From Erythroxylum novogranatense (taxonomy: Eukaryota > Streptophyta > Magnoliopsida > Malpighiales > Erythroxylaceae): 64,000 nt of DNA. The translations under genes and the position numbers were made by a program. Of this stretch, positions 1-10,727 are shown piece after piece. The first letter of the stretch is position 1; each line of letters opens with the position of its first letter. The DNA lies in NCBI GenBank assembly GCA_029891385.1, contig CM057234.1, positions 26,770,350 through 26,834,349 of the forward strand, given 5' to 3'. The notes under the pieces were generated by a model. It made no database searches. It was given only the letters and a program-made list of their open reading frames with translations, and had not been told where the DNA came from.

Positions 1-900
1 GATTATATGTGACAAATAAAGAGCATTAACCTTAATTGTAGTTCAAATCACTATATATGGTCCAACAAGCAGAGTGGAAAATGGCTAATTAGAATGAAAC
101 TATATAGAACATTAATAAATACCTAATGGATGATTGAATTTCCTTTTAATGATGCTTACTTTGAAAACAATATTTCTTTTGGTCACTCTTTAATTGAAAT
201 CCATAACCTAGGAATTAGATCATAAACTCTCCATTTAGATTTAATAAATACTTGATTGGTCTAGTAGGATTTGAGGAAGTAATTGCCAAAGGCACGTCTT
301 TCCAAGTTCAGGGATTTGAAGCTAAAAAATGCTTAACAAAATTACAATAAGTGAAAGGAGCTTAAAGTCCTCAATAAAAAACACTTTAACAATACAATGC
401 TAGCAATCTAAACTCTAAAAAACAACTAGATAAAATACTAGGTGATCTTTAACTTAAAAGAATAAATGAATCCCTTAAGAGAAACAAGCTTTACTTGAGT
501 ACTCATAAGAACTAGAGCCACATAACTCTCTCGTTAAACAAAATTCAATGATCCAATGGCTGAGATATGGGGATATGAACACCACCTACTCCTATAATGT
601 AATTCTTATTATAGGGAACCAAATCAAGATCTCTTCACTATTATTTCAAGATGGGAGCATAATTTGGAAGGAAGAGAAGGTCAATCACAAAGACCAAGAT
701 AATTTTAAATACCTTCAATAAAGTTAATGATGTTTATTCATTAGTGCAGCTGCTAAAGGAATTTATACATAGCCCAATATTTAATGAGATAGCTAAAACA
801 TATGCATTCCTTTTAATATATAAAATATTAAAGCGATACTCTTCATGATAAATCATAATAAACTCTATAATTTTCTAGAAATCCTAGAACTTTATAGGTG
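1..900. other. AT-rich intergenic sequence, nothing recognised
   Basis: No open reading frame of useful length, no transposon terminus and no RNA gene could be recognised here on either strand. The sequence is uniformly AT-rich, like the intergenic DNA elsewhere in the window. Confidence 0.6.
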
Positions 901-906
901 ATTATA

Positions 907-1488
907 TGTATCTGCCTAGATTACCCGCCCACAGATATTGTTCGCTTTGGGTTGCTCCTAGGGTCAAACCCCTCATGGTTTTGCTCTTCTCACCTTTGTG
1001 AAAACACGTCTATGGGGGAGAGGTATCCATACCCTTATAAAGCATACTTAGTTCTCCTCTTCAACTGATGTGGGATCTCACACTCTCCACTTTCCTTAGG
1101 GCCCATCCCTCTTTAAGGCCTAGCTTAGCTAGCACAATGGTTCAGGTACCATCTCTGATACCATTTGTAATAGCCCAGACCACCTGCCCACAGATATTAT
1201 CCACTTTAGGTTGCCTTAGGGCCAAAGCTCTCACGATTTTGCTCTTCCCATCCTTAGGAAAACACGTCTATGGAGGAGAGGTATCCATATCCTTATAAGG
1301 CATACTTCATTCTCCTCTATAATTTGTAACAGCCCAGATCACTACCTACAGATATTGTCTACTTTGAGTTGACCCTAAGGCCAAACCCCTCACAGTTTTG
1401 CTTTTCCCACCCTTGAAAAAATACGTCTATAGGGGAGAGGTATCCATATCGTTATAAGGCATACTTTGTTCTCCTCTCCAACTGATGT
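907..1488 (-). mobile_element. TRIM/SMART-like miniature LTR element with an extra LTR copy
   Basis: Three related modules of about 165 bp lie in tandem at 907-1082, 1166-1319 and 1325-1488. Read on the minus strand the LTR starts TGTGAGATCCCACATC and ends in GGGCTATTACA. The 83 bp between modules one and two has the hallmarks of a retrotransposon internal region. At 1153-1163 the minus strand reads TGGTATCAGAG, an initiator-Met tRNA primer binding site, two bases after the LTR end. At about 1083-1098 the minus strand is purine-rich directly before the other LTR, as a polypurine tract should be. There is no coding capacity, so the element is non-autonomous. The third module suggests unequal recombination or a tandem insertion. 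Modules two and three have lost or degraded the LTR start that is intact at 1067-1082. Confidence 0.75.
1153..1163 (-). other. Primer binding site of the TRIM element (tRNA-iMet type)
   Basis: The reverse complement of this stretch is TGGTATCAGAG, the usual plant LTR-element match to the 3' end of initiator methionine tRNA. It sits two bases from the ACA end of the right-hand LTR, so the element is transcribed on the minus strand. Confidence 0.75.
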
Positions 1489-1534
1489 TCGAACAAATTT
1501 AAACAACAAGCTAAAACTTAAAAGGGTGAAATAA

Positions 1535-2570
1535 AAGTGAAGAAAATTCAATGTCATGAATGTCAAGACTTTAGACATATGCAAGCGGAATGCGCTAACA
1601 CTTTGAAGAAGAGAAAATGAAAGTCTTATACGGGCACTTAGAGTGAGAATTAATCTGAACGTGAGTATAGTAGTGAAGAGGAATTTGTGAGTAATGTTAC
1701 GTTGGTTGCTTTATATAGAAAAAATCAATTGTTTGCTTAACAACAACAAAGAAAGAAGAAATTAATGATGAAACTGTGGATAAATCAGTACTAAATTTCA
1801 TGAAAAATGCAGATGAATCAGCACAAAATTCAATTTCAGATTATGACAGTGATGATAGTGGTTAGGATTACAAGAGGGAGGACATTTGCAATGCTTATGA
1901 GTTATTGTATGCTAAATGGGTATAAACATGTGAGAAGAATGAGAAGTTGAAAAAGGAAAACTCTACTATAAAGAACATCATTCAAGATCTGGAGAAGAAG
2001 TTGTTATCTACAATAGATGAGCTAAATGAAACAAAGTCGAAGTTGGTCAGTATAGAAAAAGGGATAAGAATGTTAAATAGAGGTACTAAAAAGTTAGAAA
2101 AGTTGCTAGAAATTGGTAAGATTAAAGAAGACCTTCAAGGCATTAACTATAAAGGTGAATGTTCTAAGTTGAATGATGAGAAAAATGATGCAGCCAGATC
2201 CATCCAAGGAGAAACTTTAAAGAGGAAACAAAAATTTATACCTAGATGTTACTTTTGTGGGATAAACAAGCACATAAAGCAAAAATTTTACAAGTTGTTG
2301 CAAATGATATTTTAAAAGGCTTAAAACCAAAAAACTAGACACTATTAATTCAATTTCTAGCAATAGCCCATGTTATTAAAGAATACTTGGGTTAGAAAAG
2401 GTGAAAGAAGCTACTTGATGGAAGATCAAAGTTGTATCGATAGCCATGTTAGTTTTGGAGATGGAAAGAAGGTCAAGATTATTAGAAGAGGAACATTTTG
2501 CGTGGGTGGATAGCCACACTTTAAAAATGGGCTTCATCTTGGTGGTATAAAAACTAACTTAGTATTTAAA
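1535..2570 (+). pseudogene. Decayed Ty1/Copia gag and pre-integrase region
   Basis: Translation around 1545-1615 gives a retroviral-type zinc knuckle, CHECQDFRHMQAECA, of the CX2CX4HX4C form seen in plant Copia gag. An open stretch at 1947-2315 encodes a lysine- and leucine-rich coiled segment (LNRGTKKLEKLLEIGK) typical of the Copia region between gag and integrase. It is followed by CYFCGINKHIKQKFYKLL, a second degenerate zinc finger. Near 2440-2500 the peptide VSFGDGKKVKI resembles the segment after the Copia protease motif. Frames are broken by several stops and no complete protease or integrase follows. This is a dead fragment and I found no bounding LTRs that clearly pair with it; the LTR at 5180-5554 is a possible partner. 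Confidence 0.75.
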
Positions 2571-3468
2571 GAAATCTTCAAAACTAGCTTCACGAACTAG
2601 CTCAAAGACACAAAAAAGCAAGAACTAAAAATTGCCCAGATCTACAGTTGGTTGCTACTGGTGAAGAAACTATTCATACAGAGGATAAGTCAGTTGCTTC
2701 AAAAGAAAAAAACAAATAGATAACTAATGACAAAGATAATATAATGGGAATAAGTCTAGGTTTGAATTTTTTTGAAGAGCATAGAGACTGTGTGCTTTAC
2801 ATTTTTGAAGTATATTGATGTTATTTATTAAAAAAAAGGAGGTTCGAAGGACTTAATATCTAGGCTCTCTGAGTTTTTATTTATGAGATTTCTAAGGTTC
2901 AGATGATTGCTATGTGTTTGGTTTTTTCTTATTTGTTGAATATTATATGTGAAAATGAGGCTCTGCTTAATGATTTGATAATTCTACTTTTGGATTTTGA
3001 TTTGCGGAGTTATGTCGAAAAAATATTGATGCTTGGTTGGAGACCTATAGAAAGATTCGAGTTTTTGGGTCTTTTAAGTTTTATTCTAATTTCTCTCTAT
3101 ATTGTGGGTTGTATGAGTTTGAGCAATTTGTTTTCATATAATTTATGCGAGGGGGGAGGTTGCTTGAGTTTGATTCTGATTTGTTGAGTGCATTTTTGAG
3201 ATTTATGAATTTAATCAGTCGTATGTGGATGGATTTTATGTGAGTAATGATATGTTGGTTAGTGTTTTAGCTAGTGGTAAATTATCATCTTAGCATACTT
3301 AAGATTCTTCTACTACATTTATTGATGATTTTTATACTTTTTTATTCACTGAGATTGATTGTATTGAAGACATTCTTCGTTTTAGCATCGTTTTGTCCTA
3401 AGACTATTTATTTTCATCAAATATGATTGTTCAATTTAGGGATAAATTTCAAGGTATCTCTGTGACTA
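2571..3468. other. Unassigned AT-rich DNA between Copia remnant and TIR element
   Basis: A 94-codon open frame (2903-3187, plus) encodes a hydrophobic Leu/Ile-rich peptide with no family resemblance that I recognise. It has no promoter or codon signal to set it apart. The stretch may be further decayed Copia internal DNA, because it lies between gag remnants and a downstream Copia-like LTR, but this is inference only. Confidence 0.35.
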
Positions 3469-3815
3469 TTACGCTGCATTTGGTTACTGTCTCTCATATG
3501 CAGAGACGGAACGAGACAGAACAGAAAAAAAATTGTAGACAGTGAGGTGTTGGGTTGTGATAGACAAAACAAATAAAATTGTCTCCATTTCGATGACAGA
3601 AATGTGTTTGGATGCAGTTAACAGAACATAAAAACAGTGTCAATGACTAAAATACCCCTGCAGTATAATATGATTGAAAATATGTAATTCATTGATTATT
3701 TTAAAACGAATGATTTGTATTAGCAAACAAGTTAACAAATAATAATAATAACAATAACAATAAGAAATTAATTTCGTATAATAATAATAATAAAAAATAG
3801 AAGAAGAAGAGGAGG

Positions 3816-3870
3816 AAAATTAATAATAATAAGGAATTCAATAATCACAATAATAATAAGAAAATTAATT
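3816..3870 (+). repeat. Left arm of internal inverted repeat
   Basis: The unique core AAGGAATTCAATAATCACAA in this stretch recurs inverted at 4352-4407. The match, about 50 bp, is longer than simple repeat drift explains. The two arms enclose about 480 bp, so the transposon contains a second, nested fold-back. Confidence 0.75.
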
Positions 3871-3957
3871 ATGAATAATAATGATTATAAAAGTAATAAT
3901 AAAAAATCAATTTTGATAATAATAATAATAACAATAACAATAATGATGATGATGATG

Positions 3958-4021
<64 letters not shown>

Positions 4022-4351
4022 CAAAATTTATAATAATAATTAATAACAATGAAACAAGCAATAATTAATAATAATACTAATAATAATAATACTAATAATA
4101 ATTACAAAATTTATAATAATAATAATAACAATAATTGATAATAATAATAATAATAAGATAATTAATTTTGTATAATAAAATTAATAATAAAATAAAAATA
4201 AAATAAATAATAATAATAATAATAATAATAGGTACAAAATTTAAAATAATAATAATAAATTAATGATGATGATGATGATGATAATAATAAGTTCAAATTT
4301 TCGTATAATTAATAATAATAATAATAAATAATAATAATAATAACAAAATAA

Positions 4352-4407
4352 TCAATTTTATTTTCTTATTATTATTGTGATTATTGAATTCCTTATTATT
4401 ATTAATT
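4352..4407 (-). repeat. Right arm of internal inverted repeat
   Basis: Reverse complement of 3816-3870, including the non-repetitive core TTGTGATTATTGAATTCCTT. Confidence 0.75.
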
Positions 4408-4564
4408 AAAATAATTAATAATAATAATAACAATAATTAATAATAATAATAATTATTACAAAATTTATAATAATTAATATTTATAATAATAATAGTAAAT
4501 TAATGATGATAATAATAATAATAATAACAACAATAATAATAATAATAATAATAAATTCAAAATT

Positions 4565-4617
<53 letters not shown>

Positions 4618-4641
4618 TGATGATGATGATGATGGTGATGG

Positions 4642-4677
<36 letters not shown>

Positions 4678-5179
4678 GTTTAATAATATAATTAAGCATA
4701 AAAAATTGTTTATGTAGGAGAGAGGTATTTCTGGAAATTGCTTATGTGTTTTTTTTTTGGAGACGAAGATAAGAAATCTTATACCACAGTCTTGAAAGAA
4801 CAAAAAATTATATCCCTATACTTTGAAATCGGGGTTAAAAAAAACAGGGACAGCAAGCAAATAATACCAAACACAAGACTTTTGTATCCTTGTCATCTGT
4901 CTCTGCCCATGGAGACATGAACCAAACGCTACGTTAGTCTTTCTTTTTAGCTTTTTTTTGTCCCAAGAGGAATAATGGATAATGTAGTGGCTGTTTTTGT
5001 TAACTTCGAATTATTGTTTATTTAGATATTTGTCAATTGCTTTTTTGGAAGTTAATTGGAATCTCTTGTTCAATTAAGAGGAAGTTTTTATGTGGTATGT
5101 GCATTTGTTATTGTGTATCCAATTATCTTATTTATGAAGAGTTTCAAATATGTGATAAATAATGTCAAAATGAAGAGAT

Positions 5180-5554
5180 TGTTAAGATATATATTATGAT
5201 ATTTTATTATTTAATTTTATATATTATTTGACCGTTGGATTTAGTTTGATTTATATGAGACTCTTTTAAAAAAGTTTGATAAGGTTTAAAATTCTAATCA
5301 AGATAGGATTTAATGGATAACCTATTTTGAAGATAATGACTATGTAAAGTAGTAATATCTTTTTGGAGATTTGTTTTGACTATTACAGTTGTCATTGACA
5401 CGTGATGTGTATCACATGTGAAAGTTATTTAAGCTGAGTGAAGGCGCTATAGAAACAAACAAAGTGTACCGAACTGTGCTATCAAATCTTAAGTGTTGAT
5501 TTGTTTAATTTCATATTTATTTTTCTGCTTTTGTTTTGTGTCAAAAACTTAACA
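5180..5554 (+). mobile_element. Copia-like LTR (solo or 3' LTR of a decayed element)
   Basis: The segment starts TGTTAAGATATA and ends CTTAACA, giving the 5'-TG...CA-3' ends and terminal inverted TGTTAAG/CTTAACA pair of plant Copia LTRs. Just before it the sequence AATGAAGAGAT is purine-rich, as expected of a polypurine tract, so this is probably a 3' LTR. The five bases on either side do not match, which fits an element whose 5' part is lost. The final third is T-rich and includes TTTCTGCTTTTG, typical of LTR ends. Confidence 0.55.
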
Positions 5555-6359
5555 GTTACTAATATAATTGCTATATATCAAGTAATCGACATATATAATT
5601 ACAAGCAACTGGGACAGAATTAAAATTTTGCAAAAGTACATTCATTCAGATTTCAATTTTTATAATTAAATGACTGGCAAATGTCTTAATTACTTAAAAA
5701 TAGAAAAGATATCAACGCTAATTTCAAACCAGCTCACATATTTTCCGGGTGAAAAGAAAAGATAGATTGTTTGACCCGTAGGCATGGTCACGCTAATTCC
5801 ATCATATGACCGCTGTCGGATTGCCAAGATTTTAGCGTTTTTAAGAATTAGAGTTTCCGGTTAAGAGGAGTAAGTCAATGTCCGCGCAGCCCTTTTTAAA
5901 TGAAGAAATTGTCAATTAAATCGACAATGGATTTCTATTAGAAACGATGTTTGAATAATGCGGGTTACAGAACAGTGGGCGCTTAGGTGTAACTTCTTTC
6001 GGTCAGACAAATGCAATGAACCCACTTGCGTTTTCCAGTTTAATTGCATCCTTAAGCTCTACTTTTCAAAAGAATAACTAATTTTCCAAGGTTACAAACA
6101 AGTGTCAATTTGAAAATTGACATCAATCACTTAGTTAATTCTAATTGTGTGGTTTTAGTCAAATCATCAACCACCCCACTCAAGAATTTCTTTTAAATTG
6201 TATAGAAGTAGAAAAACTAAATGGAAAATTGTTGAACTGGGAATGAGAAGTGGAATATTCGGAATATAAGAAAGAGCTGACCTAGTGCATAATCCATCAA
6301 CTTTTCCAACCCAAACTCTTTTATTATCTAAAGCACAATGAAGGTTGTTGGAAGGGTGA
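5555..6359. other. Intergenic DNA, nothing recognised
   Basis: AT-rich sequence without a convincing gene. A 74-codon minus-strand frame at 6167-6391 has no recognisable features and overlaps a tandem duplication. Confidence 0.5.
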
Positions 6360-6500
6360 AGCCGTGGATTTGCATACTTTCGAATAGTCAAATGACTTTA
6401 GTCATCATATTTATAGTTCAAGTTCAAATTCCTCAAGCCGTTGATTTGGAGACTTTCGAATGGTCTAATGATTTTAGTCATCATAAATATAGTTCAAGTT
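6360..6500. repeat. Two-copy tandem repeat, period 76 bp
   Basis: Units 6360-6425 and 6436-6500 share AGCCGTGGATTTG-like starts, ACTTTCGAAT, TTTTAGTCATCAT and TATAGTTCAAGTT with scattered mismatches. It is an old local duplication. Confidence 0.8.
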
Positions 6501-6949
6501 GCTTTAGATTTAAGTTCAAATTATAATTACAATTTTAAAATCCTAATCAATTAATAAAGTAATTATTATTAATGTTCATTTTCTAACAATATTCAACTAA
6601 ATTGCACCTATTTGAACATATTTTTTTAATTGGTTTATATCTCTAATCAGTTTAAAGAACAGAAAAGAGTTATTAAATTAGTTTGGAGGCAGGGTGGGAG
6701 ATTTTAAATTTTTTTGAATATTTTGCAAAAAAGTTTCTATTTTTAAAATTTTTTGGTACTGACCGATATTTGGATAGTATTTTGAATACCGGTCGCTATC
6801 ATTCGAAATGAGCCGGTATCGACTGATATTTAAACTAAGAACACCAACCCTTTATTTCGCACCAACCTGTACGAATCGATATTCATATCATTGCCGTGGT
6901 TTCAAATTTCATTTTAAACTAGCAATATAGAGTTTATTGGTGCAAGATA
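6501..6949. other. Intergenic DNA, nothing recognised
   Basis: AT-rich, no gene or transposon end seen. GATATT/AATACCGGTC-like short inverted motifs near 6760-6880 are too short to interpret. Confidence 0.5.
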
Positions 6950-6954
6950 ATTAA

Positions 6955-7630
6955 GTGACTGTTTGGATGGACTTTTAAAAGGTCAATAAGCACTTTTCTT
7001 CATCATAAAAGTCTTTTTAAAAAAAATGAGTGTTTGGTTGTAAAATAAAAAAGTACATTTTTAATATATGTGACTTTTTTGACAGCCAAAATATAGCTTC
7101 TCAAAAAAATATCTCAAATGGCTTTTTCAGATCAATTAATGAGTCTATTTTTTAATCCTTGTTGCCTTTATGTTTTACAGATAATTTTCACAATACTCAC
7201 AAACTCATCTTCACGTTTATTTTGGGAGTTATATAATATTATTTATCTTTTGTATATGTTTTAATATTTATTTTTGATATTAGTTTTACTTATGTCATAA
7301 TCCATATAAAAATTTGGTTAGATATATTTTATTTATATTTCATATGGTTTAAAATTATATAATAATTAATATATTATACTTTGCATATTTTTAATATACT
7401 TTAAATAATATTTATATGCATAAATAATTTTATTACAAAATGAAATTAATATAGTTAAAATTAAAAGTACTTTTTATTTTATATTGCTAAACAGTCTATT
7501 GTATGAAGTTCTTTCAAAAATATCATTTTAAAATAACAATTAAGCAGTTATCTGGCTTTTAAAAAGTTATTCTAAAAAAAGATTTACATTAAAAAAAACT
7601 CTACTAGTATAACTCTAACCAAATAGAAGC
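6955..7630. mobile_element. Possible hAT-type MITE
   Basis: The left side reads CTGTTTGGATGGACTTTT and the reverse complement of the right side reads CTATTTGGTTAGAGTTAT, a degenerate match of about 12 in 18. Both are followed inward by AAAAAG-rich subterminal sequence, a style common in plant hAT-derived MITEs. No 8-bp duplication could be assigned, so the limits are approximate. Confidence 0.35.
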
Positions 7631-7873
7631 TAAGTGGATTTAGGAGGATATATACTATGCGGAATGCCCTAAACTATATTAGAAACCACTGCGTTTATAT
7701 GATATGCACATCGAACGCATACTTGATAATATTTAGTATCAGAACTCATTTTATTTCTCGGATTTATAAGTCCTTAACTTAAATTTTATTTTTATTAGTT
7801 TTAGCTTGATTTTGTTTTGTCTGTGCTACAATTTTCAACAAACCAAAGTCTTTGTGAGGTGGAGACAAATATT

Positions 7874-7998
7874 GTGAATATTTATATGATCTTAACTTTA
7901 GACTTTAGTCCTCTGTTTTAGCGGTCATTGTTTATGAAATAATGTGAATATTTATATGATCTTAACTTTAGACTTTAGTCCCCTGTTTTAGTGGTCAT
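7874..7998. repeat. Two-copy tandem repeat, period 70 bp
   Basis: GTGAATATTTATATGATC at 7874 recurs at 7944. About 55 bp, through CTGTTTTAG(C/T)GGTCAT, is shared with only two or three differences, so the duplication is recent. Confidence 0.9.
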
Positions 7999-8092
7999 GG
8001 AATAACCAATGAATCTCAAGAAATGACAACTTCGTACTAGGAACATAATAAAGGAGATTGGGTTCAATTTCTTTAAACGAACAAAGAACTTC

Positions 8093-8237
8093 GTAAGAAG
8101 TTGGAGACTTGTATATTACCTATTTATTTTTACTAAATAATAAAATTTCTCATCAATATAGGTATGTAAGAGGTTGGAGACTTTTTGTTACCTATTTATT
8201 TTTATTAAATCATAAAATTTCTCTTCAATATAGGTAT
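8093..8237. repeat. Two-copy head-to-tail tandem repeat, period 73 bp
   Basis: Units 8093-8165 and 8166-8237 are directly abutting. They share GTTGGAGACTT, TTACCTATTTATTTTTA and AATTTCTC(A/T)TCAATATAGG. The repeat lies about 350 bp upstream of the BAHD start codon, in its likely promoter region. Confidence 0.9.
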
Positions 8238-8498
8238 ATGATTTAGTAGCTAATCAATATACACCATCAAAGTTAATGCGGCATTATCAAAGTGACAAAG
8301 ATAATTTCAAACGAACCCGTGGTCCAGATTGAACTATTCAACAATCACAAAAATTAAATCAAAAATAAAAAAAAGGATTAACTTGAAGCTAAATGCAAAG
8401 TGATCATAACGTAATTAAGAATGGAAGAAAAGTGATCATGTTTATAATTTACAGAGGTAACGAGACGTGGAAAGAGACGAGGTCAGTCTCAAATTTGG

Positions 8499-8509
8499 CT
8501 ATATATAAT
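8499..8509 (+). promoter_or_regulatory. TATA box of the BAHD gene
   Basis: CTATATATAAT lies 85-95 bp before the ATG, followed by a CT-rich leader (CTCTCTCCCTTCCTCTTC at about 8565-8582) typical of plant 5' UTRs. An ACGTGG element at 8464 upstream resembles a G-box/ABRE core. Confidence 0.7.
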
Positions 8510-8593
8510 CCAAATATCATGAGCAACACATACATATCGTAGAAAGCAACATACCCTTAACACACTCTCTCCCTTCCTCTTCTGAGTTCTATC

Positions 8594-9958
8594 ATGGCAT
8601 TAAATAACTCAGTCACCATTGTTGAGACATGCCAAGTTTCACCATTTCCTGCCTCAGAAGAGTTCTCTCTCCCTCTTACTTTTTTTGACGTGTTCTGGCT
8701 CAATTTTCCATCGGTTGATGGCATATTGTTCTATGAAATCACTGATTTAGAACCTTTCTTATTCTACTCTACTATCCTTCCCAAACTCAAACATTCCCTT
8801 TCTCTTGCTCTCTTTCATTACCTTCCTCTTGCAGGACGCATCAGGAGGCATGCAGAGTCAAACAAACCCATTATCTTCTACAACCCTTATGACGGCATTA
8901 CACTCACCATCGCCGAGTCCGACGCTGACTTTAACTATTTATCCACTGACGACGTCCTTGACGCGAAGGAGTCACATCCTTATGTACCCAAATTGTCAAT
9001 AACCGATACTGATGTGTCTGTACTTGCTGCGCAAATTACCTTGTTTCCAAACAAAGGGTTTTCGATTGGTTACACCATGCACCATGCAGGTTTTGATGGA
9101 AAAAGCTTGGCTATGTTCATGAAAGCATGGAGCTACATACACAAACATTGCGATGGAAATGAGAAATCCCAATTCCAATTGCTTCAAGAGCTAGTTCCAT
9201 CTTTTGATCGCACCTTAATTAAAGACCCTTATGGCCTTGAGAAGTTGTTCCTTCAACAATGGGAGGCCATAACCAATTCCAAGTCAAGCTTGAAATTGAT
9301 TCCTGGCTTGTGCACTATACCCAACGTTGTACGAGCCACATTTCATTTGACTCGGGAAAACATAAATAAATTGAAGAAAATATTCGCATCCCAACAGATG
9401 AGCAATCAGCTTCACTTGTCTGCTTTCGTGGTTACATGTTCGTATGTACTGGTTTGCCGAATGAAAGCTCGAGGAGGAGACAGAAACAGGAGGGTTGATT
9501 TTGAGATAGCAGTGGACTATAGGGGGCTTATAGATCCTCCTCTTCCAGGGAATTATTTTGGCAACTGTATTTTTTACCATGGAATGATGGAATCTGCAAG
9601 AGAGTTTATGGAGGCCAATGGAGTCTTTCTTGTGGCTGAGAAAATCAGTGGCATTATAAAGGGATTAAAGAAGAATCTATTTGAAGGAGCTGAGGAAAAG
9701 ATACTAGAAATGAAGAATTCTGAACGTGGAGTAGAGCACATTGGTGTTGCTGGCTCGCCTCAGTTAAACGTTTATGGGAACGACTTTGGGTGGGGAAGAC
9801 CAAAGAAAGTGGAGATCTTATCCATAGACAGGACTGGCTCCATTTCTTTGTATGAGAGTAGAGACGGAAAAGGGGGCGTTGAGATTGGGTTGGCTATGCC
9901 AAGGCATGAAATGGAAGCTTTTGCTTCTCTATTTTTCAGTGGCCTCAAGGCTTTTTAA
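8594..9958 (+). CDS. BAHD acyltransferase, anthocyanin/phenolic-glucoside malonyltransferase clade
   Basis: A single-exon, 454-residue protein of the usual BAHD length. It carries the catalytic HXXXD motif as HHAGFDG (His164 to Asp168), the clade I signature YFGNC at 321-325, and the structural DFGWG motif at 397-401 followed by RPKKVE. Known family members are cytosolic enzymes that transfer an acyl group, often malonyl from malonyl-CoA, to a sugar hydroxyl of anthocyanins, flavonoid or phenolic glucosides. The substrate cannot be read from the sequence. The ATG (ATCATGGCA) is preceded by a TATA box and a CT-rich leader, and no upstream in-frame extension is needed. The N-terminal motif (VETCQVSP) and C-terminal end (FASLFFSGLKAF) match full-length relatives. 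A broken paralogue lies at 51.99-53.41 kb on the other strand. It looks intact and functional. Confidence 0.95.
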   Translation: MALNNSVTIVETCQVSPFPASEEFSLPLTFFDVFWLNFPSVDGILFYEITDLEPFLFYSTILPKLKHSLSLALFHYLPLAGRIRRHAESNKPIIFYNPYDGITLTIAESDADFNYLSTDDVLDAKESHPYVPKLSITDTDVSVLAAQITLFPNKGFSIGYTMHHAGFDGKSLAMFMKAWSYIHKHCDGNEKSQFQLLQELVPSFDRTLIKDPYGLEKLFLQQWEAITNSKSSLKLIPGLCTIPNVVRATFHLTRENINKLKKIFASQQMSNQLHLSAFVVTCSYVLVCRMKARGGDRNRRVDFEIAVDYRGLIDPPLPGNYFGNCIFYHGMMESAREFMEANGVFLVAEKISGIIKGLKKNLFEGAEEKILEMKNSERGVEHIGVAGSPQLNVYGNDFGWGRPKKVEILSIDRTGSISLYESRDGKGGVEIGLAMPRHEMEAFASLFFSGLKAF

Positions 9959-10190
9959 TACGTGTCTGATTTTGCTTTCAGGTTTCTTTTTAGGAGTTCC
10001 TTTGTTCCAACAAAGTGAAATAAAAAAAATGGTGGAGAATTAATATTTACGTAGAGTGATGAGTCAAAGGAAAAAACAAAAAGATTATGGTATTCATGTT
10101 CAATAAATAAGTGAGAACTGGATAGGTTCCACAAACAAAATATTGTATTTCGTGTCCACACCTTAGTGTGGACTGATCAATAAAAACCAG
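9959..10190 (+). terminator. 3' UTR and candidate polyadenylation signals of the BAHD gene
   Basis: After the TAA, AATAAA-type hexamers occur at about 10019, 10101 and 10180. Any could direct cleavage. The last one lies in or near a Copia LTR remnant, so a transposon-derived polyA site is possible. Confidence 0.4.
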
Positions 10191-10199
10191 TTGGCTTGT

Positions 10200-10292
10200 T
10201 GATGTTTAAATACAATACTATATTTAATTGTTATTGGTCTAGTAAATGAATAATTACTTCAATAAATTAAATATTCTAACACCCTCCCTCAT
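10200..10292 (-). mobile_element. Copia LTR start with polypurine tract, minus strand, fragment
   Basis: On the minus strand ATGAGGGAGGG is directly followed by TGTTAGAATATTTAAT, the classic junction of Copia polypurine tract and 3' LTR start (LTR start at 10281). The LTR's far end could not be fixed and no pol sequence is recognisable to the right, so this is a truncated relic. Confidence 0.5.
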
Positions 10293-10722
10293 GATGGAAC
10301 ATAATGCTTCTAACTTGCTATAAATAAAAAGAAGTCAATAATATGAACTCTCAGCTAAGAATATATTCGTCGAGCCAACACGTTCATTTTACATAAGAAG
10401 AGATTGCTATAACAATTTACAAAAAATTTCTTCTCACTTGAAAAGAGTTTTCTAAAATAGATAATAATAACCTCTTCTACTTCAAACAAAGACATAAAAC
10501 ATTATTTTACGGATATGATCTTAAAAAAAAAAGATTTACATCATTTGATTATAAAATCCTACGTTCATCGACCAAATAACTAGAAGACTTTTTTTTATAT
10601 TGATATTATGCGTATCTTACATAGGGTAGTAAATAAGAATGATGTATACATGTATTAGGTAATGGTCTTTTATAAAACAACATTGGATTCAATAATCAGT
10701 TCAAATGTTATTGAATATCAAG
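10293..10722. other. AT-rich flank, nothing recognised
   Basis: No gene or terminus seen between the Copia relic and the Gypsy element. Confidence 0.5.
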
Positions 10723-10727
10723 GATCA

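Larger units (their letters stand above)
3735..4680. repeat. Compound trinucleotide microsatellite (TAA, GAA, ATG runs)
   Basis: This stretch is dominated by TAA/AAT repeats with embedded AAG (about 3988-4018) and ATG blocks (about 3942-3960, 4262-4280, 4616-4678). Long poly-isoleucine, poly-serine and poly-methionine frames across it are artefacts of the repeat. Confidence 0.9.
3472..4933. mobile_element. Non-autonomous TIR DNA transposon (MITE-like), TTA target duplication
   Basis: The left end begins CGCTGCATTTGGTT and the reverse complement of the right end begins CGTAGCGTTTGGTT. The similarity continues for about 37 bp, through TGTCTC and GCAGAGAC. The element is flanked on both sides by TTA (3469-3471 and 4934-4936), the 3-bp duplication typical of PIF/Harbinger-type elements. 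There is no transposase. The interior from about 3720 to 4680 is almost entirely TAA, GAA and ATG trinucleotide runs, so the length is mostly microsatellite expansion. Superfamily assignment rests on the TTA duplication alone. Confidence 0.65.

Noticed and set aside
1068..1298. 76-codon ORF
   Set aside because: It spans LTR, purine tract and primer site of the TRIM element, so it is a chance frame.
3871..4803. Several open frames encoding poly-Ile, poly-Ser, poly-Met or poly-Arg on both strands
   Set aside because: They are translations of TAA/GAA/ATG microsatellite and have no gene-like composition.
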